Source: Rhodococcus sp. B7740
GTDB lineage: Bacteria; Actinomycetota; Actinomycetes; Mycobacteriales; Mycobacteriaceae
Reading direction: 5' to 3'
Assembly (NCBI RefSeq): GCF_000954115.1
Contig: NZ_CP010797.1
Coordinates: forward strand, 2,232,001 to 2,296,000
DNA length: 64,000 nt
Shown: positions 7,458-16,609 of the stretch, piece by piece
Layout: each line of letters begins with the position of its first letter
Numbering within the stretch: the stretch's first letter is position 1
Position numbers and translations under genes: made by a program
The notes under the pieces: generated by a model
Seen by the model: only the letters and a program-made list of their open reading frames with translations
What the model was told of the DNA's origin: nothing
The model's database searches: none

Positions 7458-8618
7458 ATGACCTCTCGATTCGCGGTCTCCGGACTGACGAAGACCTATG
7501 GTGCCAACGTCGTCGTCGACAGTCTCGACCTCGAGATCGAGCAGGGCGAATTTCTGGTCCTGCTCGGTCCGAGCGGTTGCGGCAAGACCACGACCTTGCG
7601 ATGCCTCGCCGGGCTGGAGACCCCGCAGGGTGGTTCGATTTCGTTCGCGGGTCGGACGGTGTTCGACGCATCGTCGAAAGTCCATGTCCCCGCGCACAAG
7701 CGAAACATCGGCATGGTGTTTCAGTCGTATGCACTGTGGCCCCACATGACGGTCGCCGAGAACATCCGATACCCGCTGACGGTCCGCAAACTGAAGAAGG
7801 CGATTGCCGACGGCGCAGTCGAGACGGCCGCGAACATGGTCGATTGTGGCGCGTTGCTCGACCGGTACCCATCGCAGCTCAGCGGTGGCCAGCAGCAACG
7901 TGTCGCGGTGGCACGCGGGCTCGTGGCCCAACCGGATCTGGTGTTGTTCGACGAGCCGCTGAGCAATCTGGATGCACGCCTGAGGGATCAAGTTCGATCT
8001 CAGATTCACCAGTTGCACCAACAGCTCGGTTTCACCGCTGTGTTCGTCACTCACGATCAGTCGGAGGCGTTCGCTCTCGGCGACCGTCTCGCGATCATGA
8101 AGGCCGGAAAAATAGAGCAGTACGACGAGCCCGAGCACGTCTTCGAGAACCCGACATCGGAATACGTCGCCGCGTTCATCGGAATGGGTAACCGACTCGA
8201 ACTCCACCGCGGCCACGACGGCTGGGTCACCAGCGGATCCGACGTCATCGACCTACAGACTGCAACGATACGAGAACGTGCCGACGAGGGCACTCGCGCG
8301 GTGGCCAGGTTCCGGCCGGACGACGTGCTGTTGCACGACACTGCCCAGCAGGTGCCGACCGGAAACATTGCCCTGCACGCAGAACTCGTGACGTACGAAT
8401 ACGGCGGTCGGTACTTCGACGTGGCGGTCAAGACCGGTGACGAGCAGTTGACGCTGCGAGCCACGGCAACCGAACACAGTGCGGCGCTGCGGCGTAGCAA
8501 GCCCGGACAGCCGGTACTCGTCAGCTTCGCGCCGTCGTGTCTGCGGGTGTTCGCGCTTCCCGACACGTCGTCGGCCGCGAGCTCCGAGCTCGTCGGTTCC
8601 GCGGGAAAGACCGCGTGA
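7458..8618 (+). CDS. ABC importer ATPase (FbpC/PotA type)
   Basis: A 386-residue ATP-binding subunit. Walker A GPSGCGKTT (residues 37-45), signature LSGGQQQ (141-147), Walker B LVLFDEP and the H-loop histidine in FVTHD (His199) are all intact. The C-terminal third has the TOBE-type regulatory domain of importers for iron, polyamines and related solutes. The ATG at 7458 fits the start of the family; a GTG at 7380 in the same frame would add an unlikely tail. The stop overlaps the permease start (TGATG). Confidence 0.92.
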   Translation: MTSRFAVSGLTKTYGANVVVDSLDLEIEQGEFLVLLGPSGCGKTTTLRCLAGLETPQGGSISFAGRTVFDASSKVHVPAHKRNIGMVFQSYALWPHMTVAENIRYPLTVRKLKKAIADGAVETAANMVDCGALLDRYPSQLSGGQQQRVAVARGLVAQPDLVLFDEPLSNLDARLRDQVRSQIHQLHQQLGFTAVFVTHDQSEAFALGDRLAIMKAGKIEQYDEPEHVFENPTSEYVAAFIGMGNRLELHRGHDGWVTSGSDVIDLQTATIRERADEGTRAVARFRPDDVLLHDTAQQVPTGNIALHAELVTYEYGGRYFDVAVKTGDEQLTLRATATEHSAALRRSKPGQPVLVSFAPSCLRVFALPDTSSAASSELVGSAGKTA

Positions 8619-10342
8619 TGGCAACGCTCGTCGACGTCGAACGTCCCGAGTCAACCGAGACGGCCGGTAAGCGCTCGATGACTATTTCGCCGAATTGGCG
8701 CGCGCGAATCGGGTACGCCGCCGTCCTCGCCGTATTGGCCTACCTGGTCGTACTCCCGATGGTGCGTCTGCAGATGCTCGCGTTCGAAGACGGAGCTGCC
8801 GGATACCGAAGTCAGTACGGCCGCTTCGACATCGGCGTCACCCTTCGAACCACGGTGGCGTTGGCGCTGGGTTCGTTGATCATCGCGATGGTTCTGGGAA
8901 CGCTGCTCGCCTTCGCTGCGAGCAGGCTTCCTGCCAAGCTGGGTTGGCTTCGCGTCATTCCCATCCTGCCGATCGTGATGCCGGCGGTGGCGAGCGTGGT
9001 GGGGTGGGCATTCCTGCTCTCCCCCGGGCCCGGCTACCTCAATGTGCTCCTTCGACTGTTGCCGTGGTGGAGCGGATCGGACAGTGGCCCGATCGACGTG
9101 TACACCGTCCCGTGGATCATCGTTCTCACGGGCTTCGGTCTGACGTCGTTCGTCTACCTGTTCGTCAGTTCCGGCATGCAGAACATCAGCTCCGAGCACC
9201 TCGAAGCCGCTCAGGTCAGTGGATCGTCCACGGTCGGAATCTTTTTCAAGATCGTCCTCCCGCTGCTTCGACCGTCCCTCATCTACGGCGGCGGCATCGC
9301 GCTGCTCCTCGGACTCGGCCAGTTCACCGGCCCCCTCCTGTTGGGTGCGAACACCGGCGTCAAGGTGCTGACCACCGAGATGTACCGCCGGGTGTCGGAG
9401 TCCCCGTCCGACTTCGCGGCGGCAGCGGCCGCGGGCTCTCCGCTGGTGATCTTCGGACTGGTTCTGGTGCTGGCACAGAAGGCGTTGCTGGGCAACCAGA
9501 CTCGCTTCGTCACGCACGGCGGCAAGGCTTTCGCTCCCTCCACCGGTAAAGCGACGTGGGCCACGGTCACCATCGTCGTGTTCGCGCTCTTCGCCTTGGT
9601 CATCCCGCTGATGGGTCTGATCATCGTCTCGTTGACGCCGTACTGGTCGGGATCGCTGTCGCTGAGTCTGTTGACGCTGGACAACTTTCGGGCACTGATG
9701 GATACGACGGCGGTGGTGGAGTCGGTTCTGACCAGTGTGTTGACCTCACTGGGGGCGGTCGCGATCTGCATTCCGCTCGGCTACCTGATGGCAAACCTTC
9801 TCGTCCGCGGTCGTCGGTTCAGAATTCTCGCACTCATCGCAGACCTCATGACCGCACTGCCACTGGGCATCCCGGCCGTGATATTCGGCGTCGGATTCCT
9901 GCTCACGTACACCGAGCCGCCGCTGATCCTCTACGGAACCAGAACGGTGATCATCCTCGTGTACATCGTGCTGATGCTGCCCTTCTCGACGAGGATGCAG
10001 ATGACCGCCATGCTGTCGCTCGGCAACACGTACACCGAGGCTTCGGCCACCAGTGGTGCATCACCGTTCGTGACGAATCTCCGAATCATGTTGCCGCTGA
10101 TGCGTCCGACGATCCTCAGTGCCGTCGCGCTCATGTTCATTCTGCTGACCCACGAATTCGCTGCATCGCTTCTCGTGCGAGCGTCGACAACCCAGGTGAT
10201 GGGCACGTTGCTGTTCGACATGTGGCAGAACGGCTCCTATCCGCTCGTCGCCGCGATGGCCTTGCTCATGACTGCCGTCACCACGATCGGTGTCGCCGCG
10301 GCGATGCTCGTCGGCGGCCGCAACGTGCTCAGCAAGCTGTGA
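8618..10342 (+). CDS. ABC importer permease, two permease domains fused (FbpB type)
   Basis: A 574-residue membrane protein with about 12 helices. Both halves carry the EAA loop that contacts the ATPase: EAAQVSGSSTVGIFFKIVLP in the first half and EASATSGASPFVTNLRIMLP in the second. This double-length layout is typical of ferric-ion and 2-aminoethylphosphonate importers. The ATG overlaps the ATPase stop codon, and its own stop overlaps the GTG of the following SDR, so lipoprotein, ATPase, permease and SDR form one operon. It is the only permease for the three binding lipoproteins in this window. Confidence 0.92.
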   Translation: MATLVDVERPESTETAGKRSMTISPNWRARIGYAAVLAVLAYLVVLPMVRLQMLAFEDGAAGYRSQYGRFDIGVTLRTTVALALGSLIIAMVLGTLLAFAASRLPAKLGWLRVIPILPIVMPAVASVVGWAFLLSPGPGYLNVLLRLLPWWSGSDSGPIDVYTVPWIIVLTGFGLTSFVYLFVSSGMQNISSEHLEAAQVSGSSTVGIFFKIVLPLLRPSLIYGGGIALLLGLGQFTGPLLLGANTGVKVLTTEMYRRVSESPSDFAAAAAAGSPLVIFGLVLVLAQKALLGNQTRFVTHGGKAFAPSTGKATWATVTIVVFALFALVIPLMGLIIVSLTPYWSGSLSLSLLTLDNFRALMDTTAVVESVLTSVLTSLGAVAICIPLGYLMANLLVRGRRFRILALIADLMTALPLGIPAVIFGVGFLLTYTEPPLILYGTRTVIILVYIVLMLPFSTRMQMTAMLSLGNTYTEASATSGASPFVTNLRIMLPLMRPTILSAVALMFILLTHEFAASLLVRASTTQVMGTLLFDMWQNGSYPLVAAMALLMTAVTTIGVAAAMLVGGRNVLSKL

Positions 10343-11103
10343 CGGGCGTCCAGTCCCGGCTCCAGGACAAGGTCGTTCTGGTCACCGGAGCAACCGGCGG
10401 GATCGGCACCGCGATCGTCGAGCGGCTGACCTCGGAAGGCGCAGTGCTCGTGGTGACCGACGTCGACGGGGCCGCGTGCGGCGCACTCGTGGCGGACCAG
10501 GCCGACAGCGAACGCCATCTCCCGATCGCCCTCGACATCACCCGGGAAGATCAGTGGCACAGCGCTGTCGAGGCCGTGGCCGCGCAGTACGGCCGGCTCG
10601 ACGCCGTGGTGAACAACGGTGCCATCGGTAGCCTCGGAACCGTCGTCGACGAGGATCTCGACCGCTACAACCGAGTTGTCGAAGTCAGTCAGACCGGGAC
10701 GTGGCTCGGGATGAAACATGCGGGCGCGTACGTCGAGCAATCCGGCGGAGGGTCCATCGTCAACATCTGTTCCATCCTCGGCAGCGTCGGCGGCCTCGGT
10801 AACAGCTTCGCCTACGCTGCGGCCAAAGGCGCTGTGCGCACGATGACCAAGAACGCAGCGCTGCACTGGGCCACCAAAGGTGTCCGCGTCAACTCCATCC
10901 ACCCCGGCTTCATCGGCACCACGCAGCTGCTCGAACGCTACGAGGGATCCGAACGGCACAGCGCCATGATCGCGCACACTCCGATGGGTCGACTGGGAAC
11001 AGGGGCCGAAGTGGCTGCCGCCGTTGCCTTTCTGGCCGGGGACGACTCCACGTTCGTCACCGGGACCGAGCTGTACGTCGACGGCGGCTGGACCTGCGAC
11101 TGA
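10339..11103 (+). CDS. short-chain dehydrogenase/reductase (SDR)
   Basis: A 254-residue classical SDR. It shows the NAD(P)-binding TGATGGIG near residue 17, NNGA (a variant of NNAG), a Ser in the NICS segment, the YAAAK catalytic pair (Tyr159, Lys163), and the C-terminal VDGGW typical of the family. Asp at the end of beta-2 (VVTDVDG) suggests NAD preference. The GTG start overlaps the permease stop by four bases, so the enzyme is translationally coupled to the importer and probably oxidises the imported compound or an early product. Confidence 0.88.
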   Translation: MTGVQSRLQDKVVLVTGATGGIGTAIVERLTSEGAVLVVTDVDGAACGALVADQADSERHLPIALDITREDQWHSAVEAVAAQYGRLDAVVNNGAIGSLGTVVDEDLDRYNRVVEVSQTGTWLGMKHAGAYVEQSGGGSIVNICSILGSVGGLGNSFAYAAAKGAVRTMTKNAALHWATKGVRVNSIHPGFIGTTQLLERYEGSERHSAMIAHTPMGRLGTGAEVAAAVAFLAGDDSTFVTGTELYVDGGWTCD

Positions 11104-11134
11104 TCGAGCCGGCAGGGCTGTCGGCGACGGTGCT

Positions 11135-12151
11135 TCAGCGGGTGGTGAAGAAGTCCACCCCGTTGGAGGTCCGCGCCGACAGTCTGCCGCGCTGGACCAG
11201 AACGTCCAGGTGCGCAAGCGTCTCGCAGGTTGCCACCATCTGGTTGAAGCTGTCCAGAGTGGCGAACGATCGATCGTGCCGAGTCCACGTCAGGCCGGCC
11301 GCCACGTCCAACCCGGTTGCGCGAGCCATAGATTCGACGACGCTCTCTGTAGCGGCGAGACGGCGATCGTGGTGTTCGAGCAGCTGCCGGCAGCGCTCGT
11401 GCACGCCGGCACCCGGATGGCCGTGCGACGGCAACATCGTCCGGTCCGGTTCGTCGAGCATCACGGTCAGAGACGTTAGATACTTGGCCAGCGGGAGGTC
11501 CCACTCGCCGAGCTCGAACCCGATCGACGGCGTGATCGTGGGCAGAACGTGGTCTCCGGTGTAGCACAGGTTCCGGTCGGTGTCGTGAAACACCATGTGG
11601 CCCTTCGTGTGTCCGGGAGTGTGTGCAGCGACTACCGCATGGCCGGGAACGTCGAGGGGACCGGGTTGCAACCACGCGTCCGGTAGCTCCCAGTCTGCGG
11701 CGTCGAAGGGTTCGGCCTTCCCGCTCTCCGCTGCGATGCGAGCGATCTCGAACGCGCCCGCGCGCTCGAGTTCACGAATCGAGCTGACCGGAACGTTGCT
11801 GCGCAATCGACCGATCGCTTCGATGCCCGGAGCCTCTGCGGCACCGAGATGTACCCGGGTCCCGTATCGACGACGCAGCTCGACGGCGAACGTGTAGTGA
11901 TCACGATGGACGTGAGTGACGTACACGTCGTGAATCTCCGACGGCCGACGCCCGATGCGAGACAACGCGTCGACGAGTTCGTCGTGCGTCGATGCCCGGT
12001 GCCAACCGCCATCGATCAGCACCAGCCCCGTATCGGTCTCGAGCACATAAACATTGATCGCATGCAGACCGTCCTGAGGCATCTGCAGAGGGACGCGATG
12101 AACGCCGTCTGCCACTGCGAAACAGCCCGGGTCGGCCCACGACGACGTCAT
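11135..12151 (-). CDS. metallo-beta-lactamase-fold hydrolase
   Basis: A 338-residue enzyme with the metal-binding motif THVHRDHY (His80, His82, Asp84, His85), further ligands in HTPGHTKGH and TGDH, and a late SHGHPG. This is the complete ligand set of a dinuclear hydrolase in the glyoxalase II / lactonase group. A helical C-terminal extension of about 80 residues follows the core. The ATG at 12151 overlaps the stop of the EthD-like gene (ATGA); upstream in-frame starts would lie inside that gene. A thioester or lactone of the pathway is a plausible substrate (inference). Confidence 0.88.
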   Translation of the reverse strand: MTSSWADPGCFAVADGVHRVPLQMPQDGLHAINVYVLETDTGLVLIDGGWHRASTHDELVDALSRIGRRPSEIHDVYVTHVHRDHYTFAVELRRRYGTRVHLGAAEAPGIEAIGRLRSNVPVSSIRELERAGAFEIARIAAESGKAEPFDAADWELPDAWLQPGPLDVPGHAVVAAHTPGHTKGHMVFHDTDRNLCYTGDHVLPTITPSIGFELGEWDLPLAKYLTSLTVMLDEPDRTMLPSHGHPGAGVHERCRQLLEHHDRRLAATESVVESMARATGLDVAAGLTWTRHDRSFATLDSFNQMVATCETLAHLDVLVQRGRLSARTSNGVDFFTTR

Positions 12152-12483
12152 CACGCGTCGCTCGCGAGGGGCACCATCGTCTTCTCGTCGCCGTACCACA
12201 TCATCCGTCGACCACCCATGGTCCCGACGTGGTCGACGGCCGCTTTCCACTCGTCACTTGCCAGAGCGGTTTCGAGTGCGTCGCGCGACTCGAAGCTGAG
12301 TACCGACAACCCGTCCCACCCTTGCGATTTGCTTCCGAATGCTTCGAGCAGTTCGGTGTGCTGCCAGCGGAGCAAGCCGGGCAGGGGGTAAGTGACATCG
12401 GCGTGCTCGCCCCGCCACCACGTGATGAACTGCTCGTGAGTCCACTCGTCCGGGCGGGCGGCGACCAGTACCAGGTTGTACAT
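12151..12483 (-). CDS. EthD-like dimeric alpha/beta-barrel protein
   Basis: A 110-residue protein of the EthD group: MYNLVLVAARPDEWTHEQFITWW followed by HADV..PLPGLLRW fits the ferredoxin-like dimer fold found beside many degradation genes. Members act as small isomerases, lactonases or as accessory proteins; the specific role here is unknown. AAGGAG precedes the ATG. The operator motif TGAATTCTGTTCA lies 13-25 bp upstream of the start, so this gene and the coupled hydrolase are probably directly regulated. Confidence 0.8.
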   Translation of the reverse strand: MYNLVLVAARPDEWTHEQFITWWRGEHADVTYPLPGLLRWQHTELLEAFGSKSQGWDGLSVLSFESRDALETALASDEWKAAVDHVGTMGGRRMMWYGDEKTMVPLASDA

Positions 12484-12496
12484 ATTTCTCCTTAAG

Positions 12497-12509
12497 TGAA
12501 TTCTGTTCA
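12497..12509 (-). promoter_or_regulatory. shared operator in front of the EthD-like gene
   Basis: TGAATTCTGTTCA fits the window's 13-bp operator pattern TGAAY-N3-RTTCA (read on either strand; one position off in one half). It ends 13 bp from the start codon, where a bound repressor would hinder transcription. Confidence 0.55.
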
Positions 12510-12551
12510 GTTCGTCGATCCGCAGGATGGCGCGTGACGACGTGCGTACTG

Positions 12552-13175
12552 TTACCTCCGCACGACCCGGATGGCCGCGTCCGTGACCAGGACGGTGATG
12601 TCATCGATGGTCAGTCGACCGTCGGGCCGGTACCACCGCCATACGCTGACCACCAGAGCGAGGACCAAACGCGCTGACATCGTCGGATTCGACTGCGCGA
12701 ACTGTCCCGCCTCGATTCCCCGCCCGATCAGAGCGGTCCAGTTCTGTTCGATCCGTTGAACGAGCGCACGGCACTCGATTCGTTCGGCCTCCTCCTTGGC
12801 GGACTGCCGTTCGGTCGCCAGGAGGTCCATGTGGTTGTGCAGAATGCGACGAGCCAATGCGTCCTGAGGCGAGGCGGCCAAGGACGCGGCAATCGCGGCG
12901 CGAAGGGCGTCCTCGGCATGCGTCACGCCATCGGTGGCCGCCACGAACCGTGCAGCGGAGTCCGCGAGTTCGATGCGCATGATGGTTAACAAGCAGTGCG
13001 CTTTGGACTCGAAGTAGTGGTACAACGCGGTCTGACCGATACCGACCTCGTCGGCGATCGACGCCCATTTGGTGTGCTCGTAGCCCACCTTGCCGAAGTG
13101 GTCGATCGCCGCGGACAGAATGCGCGTTCGCTTGGACCGCGGGCTCTCGCGCCGGACGTCGGTTCCTACGGTCAT
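12552..13175 (-). CDS. TetR-family repressor, likely regulator of the catabolic regulon
   Basis: A 207-residue TetR-type regulator. The N-terminal helix-turn-helix is ASIADEVGIGQTALYHYFESK, ending with the usual Y-x-Y/H-F-x-S/N-K. The rest is an all-helical ligand-binding and dimerisation domain. The ATG at 13175 is preferred because AGGGG lies 7 bases before it; an in-frame ATG at 13196 has a poor site. A copy of the regional operator (13234-13246) lies some 60 bp upstream, which suggests autoregulation. The ligand is probably an acyl-CoA or free acid of the pathway (inference). Confidence 0.88.
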   Translation of the reverse strand: MTVGTDVRRESPRSKRTRILSAAIDHFGKVGYEHTKWASIADEVGIGQTALYHYFESKAHCLLTIMRIELADSAARFVAATDGVTHAEDALRAAIAASLAASPQDALARRILHNHMDLLATERQSAKEEAERIECRALVQRIEQNWTALIGRGIEAGQFAQSNPTMSARLVLALVVSVWRWYRPDGRLTIDDITVLVTDAAIRVVRR

Positions 13176-13217
13176 GGTTGCCCCTACTGATAGCACGTGT
13201 TCCAGCTTCGGTCGAGT

Positions 13218-14735
13218 TTACATTTTTCGATGTGAATTCGAGTCAGTTGTAGCAGCGAGCTGCCGAGCCAGTGCTGTCGCATCGGGTCGGGACAGTTTCC
13301 CGACACGATTCTGCGGTAGGTCGTCGACGGTGAAGACGTATTCCGGCCACTTGGACTTGGGAAAGTCGTCGTTCGCCAACTGCGCCGTGATGTCCTCGAG
13401 CCCGAGGTCCTCACCACCGGTGACCACGAGAGCTGCCGCGCGCTCCCCCAGCAGGTCGTCGGGTACCGGTACGACACACACCTGCACCACGGACTGCAGC
13501 GAGGCGATGGCCGATTCGACCTCGTTGATGTCGATGTTGCGTCCGCCGCGGATGATGATCTGTTTCTGCCGACCCATGACGCGAATCGAGCCGTCCGACG
13601 CGACTTCCACCAGGTCACCGGTGGGAAGAAAACCGTCGGGTGTCAACTCGGGCGGGACCGGCATCCCGGCTCGGGCGTACCCGACGAACAGAGACGGGCC
13701 CTTGACCTGAGCGGCACCGATATCGTCCGCCGGAAGCGGATTGCCGTCCGAGTCCACGGCCCGCACAGTGGTGCCGGGAAACGGCCGACCGTCGCGTCCC
13801 AGTCGGATCGATACCGGGTCGTCGAGAGCAGGTGTCGTGTGGCCCAAGCATTCGGACATTCCGAACACGCGGAGGAATGTGGTGTCCAACCACTGTTCGG
13901 CCTTGGCGAGTGCGCGCTCGTTCATCGGTCCGCCGCCGATCGTCATCGCGCGCATCGCTTCCAGCCCGCCTTCGGAGTTCGGAGCAACCGATAGCTGTAG
14001 CGCCATGGTCGGAACCAGCATCGTCCAGGCAATCCGGTGTTGCTTCGCTGCCCGCAGAGCCGCCTCCTGGGACCACTTGCCGATGGCGACCATCGGACCT
14101 CCCAGTAGCGCAGGCAGATACATTCCGAAGCAGAATGCGGCGACCGACGACAACGGCACGAAGGCACCGACCGCCTCACCCGAGCGCAGGCCGACCGCAT
14201 CGATGGTGGATCGGCACGCGTACTCGATGGCGTCCTCGGACTGCACCACGCACTTGGGCCGGCCGGTCGAACCCGAGGTCATCGCAATCGCATCGCCTCC
14301 GTTCCATCGCGCGACAGAGGCGAACGCACCACTCTCCGCCCGCACCCGGTACGAGCCGAAGGCGGGCTTGTCCACGGGAAATTTCTCGTCGGACACACCC
14401 CAATGACGAAGGACCTCGGACGTTCCCACGACGACGTCCGGTCGAATGTCCTCTAGTGCCAGCGCGAACTCCGACTCCGTCGCGTGCGGGCTGACCACCG
14501 CGACCACACCGCCTGCGAGACCGACACCGAGGGCAGCCGCCACGGTTCCCCAGGTGTTGTCGGCCTGAATCGCCACGGTCGGCGGGCTGGGGTCGATACC
14601 GCCGAACACCTCGGCAAGGGATGTCGCCGCCTCGACCACGGTCTGGATCGTGTGACTGCCGTCCTCGTCGACGACAGCGACGGCATCGGGGGTCTTTTCG
14701 GCGCGGATGACCATCTCGCGAGCAAGCCGTTTCAC
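13218..14735 (-). CDS. acyl-CoA ligase (AMP-binding family)
   Basis: A 505-residue adenylate-forming enzyme. The P-loop-like motif MTSGSTGRPK, the A5-type segment FGMSECLGHT, the GDL hinge region, and the catalytic lysine near the end in NRVGKLSR are present. It would form the CoA thioester that enters the beta-oxidation genes of the same operon. The start is a GTG with AGGAAAGAG upstream, and it overlaps the stop of the alcohol dehydrogenase by four bases. It is the last gene of the long minus-strand operon. Confidence 0.9.
   Translation of the reverse strand: MKRLAREMVIRAEKTPDAVAVVDEDGSHTIQTVVEAATSLAEVFGGIDPSPPTVAIQADNTWGTVAAALGVGLAGGVVAVVSPHATESEFALALEDIRPDVVVGTSEVLRHWGVSDEKFPVDKPAFGSYRVRAESGAFASVARWNGGDAIAMTSGSTGRPKCVVQSEDAIEYACRSTIDAVGLRSGEAVGAFVPLSSVAAFCFGMYLPALLGGPMVAIGKWSQEAALRAAKQHRIAWTMLVPTMALQLSVAPNSEGGLEAMRAMTIGGGPMNERALAKAEQWLDTTFLRVFGMSECLGHTTPALDDPVSIRLGRDGRPFPGTTVRAVDSDGNPLPADDIGAAQVKGPSLFVGYARAGMPVPPELTPDGFLPTGDLVEVASDGSIRVMGRQKQIIIRGGRNIDINEVESAIASLQSVVQVCVVPVPDDLLGERAAALVVTGGEDLGLEDITAQLANDDFPKSKWPEYVFTVDDLPQNRVGKLSRPDATALARQLAATTDSNSHRKM
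13234..13246 (-). promoter_or_regulatory. shared operator in front of the TetR gene
   Basis: TGAATTCGAGTCA matches the pattern TGAAY-N3-RTTCA at nine of ten fixed positions. It lies in the last codons of the ligase gene, 58 bp before the TetR start, consistent with autoregulation. Confidence 0.45.
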
Positions 14736-15808
14736 TGGTGTGACTCTTTCCTGGTACGTGATGCACTCATGTCGAGAACTGCACGGCCGGTGACGGATCC
14801 ATCGCGCAAACGGCCGTAGGCAGAGATCGCCTCGGTGAAGGGGAAGGTGGTGGTTTCAGCGCGTAGCAGGCCGTCCTGCGCAAGCGCGACGACGGCTTCG
14901 AGGTCGCCGCGCGTGCCCCAGAACGGTGCATCCACCGTCCATCCTGCGGCCAGGCCGACATCCTTTCCGGCTGTCAGTCGGCCGCCCGCACTACCGACCA
15001 CCACGAGAGAACCTCCGGCCCGCAGCAGGGCGGCGGCCGGCGCGATCGTGGTCGGGGCTCCGACGAAGTCGAGGACGAGATCCGCACCGTCCAGTGCCGT
15101 GAGACGGTGCGTCGCAGCGGAAACGGAGTCGTGGAACTCATGCGCTCCCGAGGACTCGGCCAGGGCAGCGGCTTCGGCCTTGGCGTCGATGGCGATGATG
15201 TGCGGCACGCCCATGGTGCGCAGGATCTGCAAAGCAAGGTGGCCGAGACCGCCGATTCCGATCACGACCACAATGCTGCGGTCGTCGATCACGGCGGAGT
15301 TGGTGCGAATGGCGTGATACGCGGTCAGTGCCGCATCCGCCAGCGGCGCGGCACCGAGAGGATCGAGATCCCCGATCGGAACCAGTACGCGCTCGGACGG
15401 CACCAGCATCAGCTCTGCGATGCCGCCCGAATACCCCAGACCGTTTCCGATGGGGGCCAGCCGACCGTCGGGACACCGAGCGAGGCTGCGACAGTAGTTC
15501 TCTCTGCCCCGCAGACAGTTCGGGCACGTTCCGCAGCTCCAGATTCCGTGGACGACCACGGCGCGACCGATCCAGGAAGGGTCTGCCGACGGTCCCGCCG
15601 AGACGACCGTTCCGGCCACTTCGTGCCCCAGCGTCAGCGGCAGGTCGTAGTCGAAAGTTTCTGCGCTCGAGTTCATCACGTGCAGATCGGACCCGCACAG
15701 TCCGGCTGCGTCCACCTGGATCAGCAATTCGTGCCCGGTCGGCACCGGGTCCGGCACCTCCTGGAACTCCGGTGCGCTCCCCCACTCGCGAATCTGCAAG
15801 GCCAACAT
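14732..15808 (-). CDS. zinc-dependent alcohol dehydrogenase (MDR family)
   Basis: A 358-residue medium-chain dehydrogenase. It has the catalytic zinc ligands in CGSDLH and GHEVAG, the structural zinc lobe CGTCPNCLRGRENYC, and the Rossmann motif GIGGLGHLALQ. The protein should oxidise an alcohol of the pathway with NAD(P). The ATG at 15808 overlaps the stop of the preceding SDR (ATGA). Together with the neighbouring SDRs and the ligase it can take an alcohol through aldehyde or ketone to an acid and CoA ester, although no aldehyde dehydrogenase is present. Confidence 0.9.
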   Translation of the reverse strand: MLALQIREWGSAPEFQEVPDPVPTGHELLIQVDAAGLCGSDLHVMNSSAETFDYDLPLTLGHEVAGTVVSAGPSADPSWIGRAVVVHGIWSCGTCPNCLRGRENYCRSLARCPDGRLAPIGNGLGYSGGIAELMLVPSERVLVPIGDLDPLGAAPLADAALTAYHAIRTNSAVIDDRSIVVVIGIGGLGHLALQILRTMGVPHIIAIDAKAEAAALAESSGAHEFHDSVSAATHRLTALDGADLVLDFVGAPTTIAPAAALLRAGGSLVVVGSAGGRLTAGKDVGLAAGWTVDAPFWGTRGDLEAVVALAQDGLLRAETTTFPFTEAISAYGRLRDGSVTGRAVLDMSASRTRKESHQ

Positions 15809-16566
15809 CAGCGAGCAGTCCATCCGCCGTCGACCACAAGGGTCTGACCGGTCATGTAGGAGCTGGCGTCCGAGGCCAGAAACAGCACGGCACCGTCGAT
15901 CTCGCCCTCGACGCCGCCGCGTCCGAGCATGGTGTTCCGCCGCACCCACCCTGCGGACTTGTCGTTGGTGAACAGGCCATCGGTCATCTCGGTATCGAAC
16001 CACCCCGGCACCACTGCGTTGACGCGAATGCCTCGTCGACCCCACTGACCGGCCAGTTCACGAGTGAGGCCGAGCGTGCCTGCTTTCGACGCCGCGTAAC
16101 TGGCACCGCCGATTGGAGCCGTGGACACCAGGCCGATCACCGACGAAATATTGATGATCGACGCTGTTGCCTCGATCGGCATCTTGCCGACCGCATAGGT
16201 GGCCAGATGGAACCCGGCGATCAGGTTGACGTCGAGGATGGACTGGAAACCGTCCAATGTCTCGTCCTCGGCGTTGGGCGGACCGGGCTTGCCCGCGTTG
16301 TTGATCACGACGTCGAGCCGGCCGTGTTCGTCGAAGCATCGGTCGACGAGAGCTCGCCGGTCGCTGTCGTCGGTGACGTCGCACCGCACGGGCACGATGG
16401 CCGGGATCTCGGCCGACAACGCTTCGAGCCGGTCGAGCCGTCGCGCCGCAGCGTACACCGTGGCACCTGCCGCGGCGAGAGCCCGGGCGAAACCGAGGCC
16501 GAGCCCCGACGAGGCACCGGTGACCACAGCGACGCGACCGGTCAGCGAGAACATGTCCTGGGTCAT
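15808..16566 (-). CDS. short-chain dehydrogenase/reductase (SDR)
   Basis: A 252-residue classical SDR with TGASSGLG, NNAG, the ISS serine, YAASK and VDGGW. The ATG at 16566 with GGAAG upstream is chosen; a TTG 10 codons earlier is less likely. It starts 43 bp after the next SDR ends and overlaps the alcohol dehydrogenase. Three separate SDRs of the same size occur in the regulon, which suggests several hydroxyl or keto positions, or different stereoisomers, in the substrate. Confidence 0.88.
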   Translation of the reverse strand: MTQDMFSLTGRVAVVTGASSGLGLGFARALAAAGATVYAAARRLDRLEALSAEIPAIVPVRCDVTDDSDRRALVDRCFDEHGRLDVVINNAGKPGPPNAEDETLDGFQSILDVNLIAGFHLATYAVGKMPIEATASIINISSVIGLVSTAPIGGASYAASKAGTLGLTRELAGQWGRRGIRVNAVVPGWFDTEMTDGLFTNDKSAGWVRRNTMLGRGGVEGEIDGAVLFLASDASSYMTGQTLVVDGGWTAR

Positions 16567-16609
16567 GTGTCCACTTCCAAACTGATTGTCGGACAATAGG
16601 AGTGATCGG

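Noticed and set aside
6277..10342. Ferric-iron uptake system
   Set aside because: Family resemblance only; no iron-box, siderophore or heme genes, and the operator ties it to the catabolic regulon. Not excluded.
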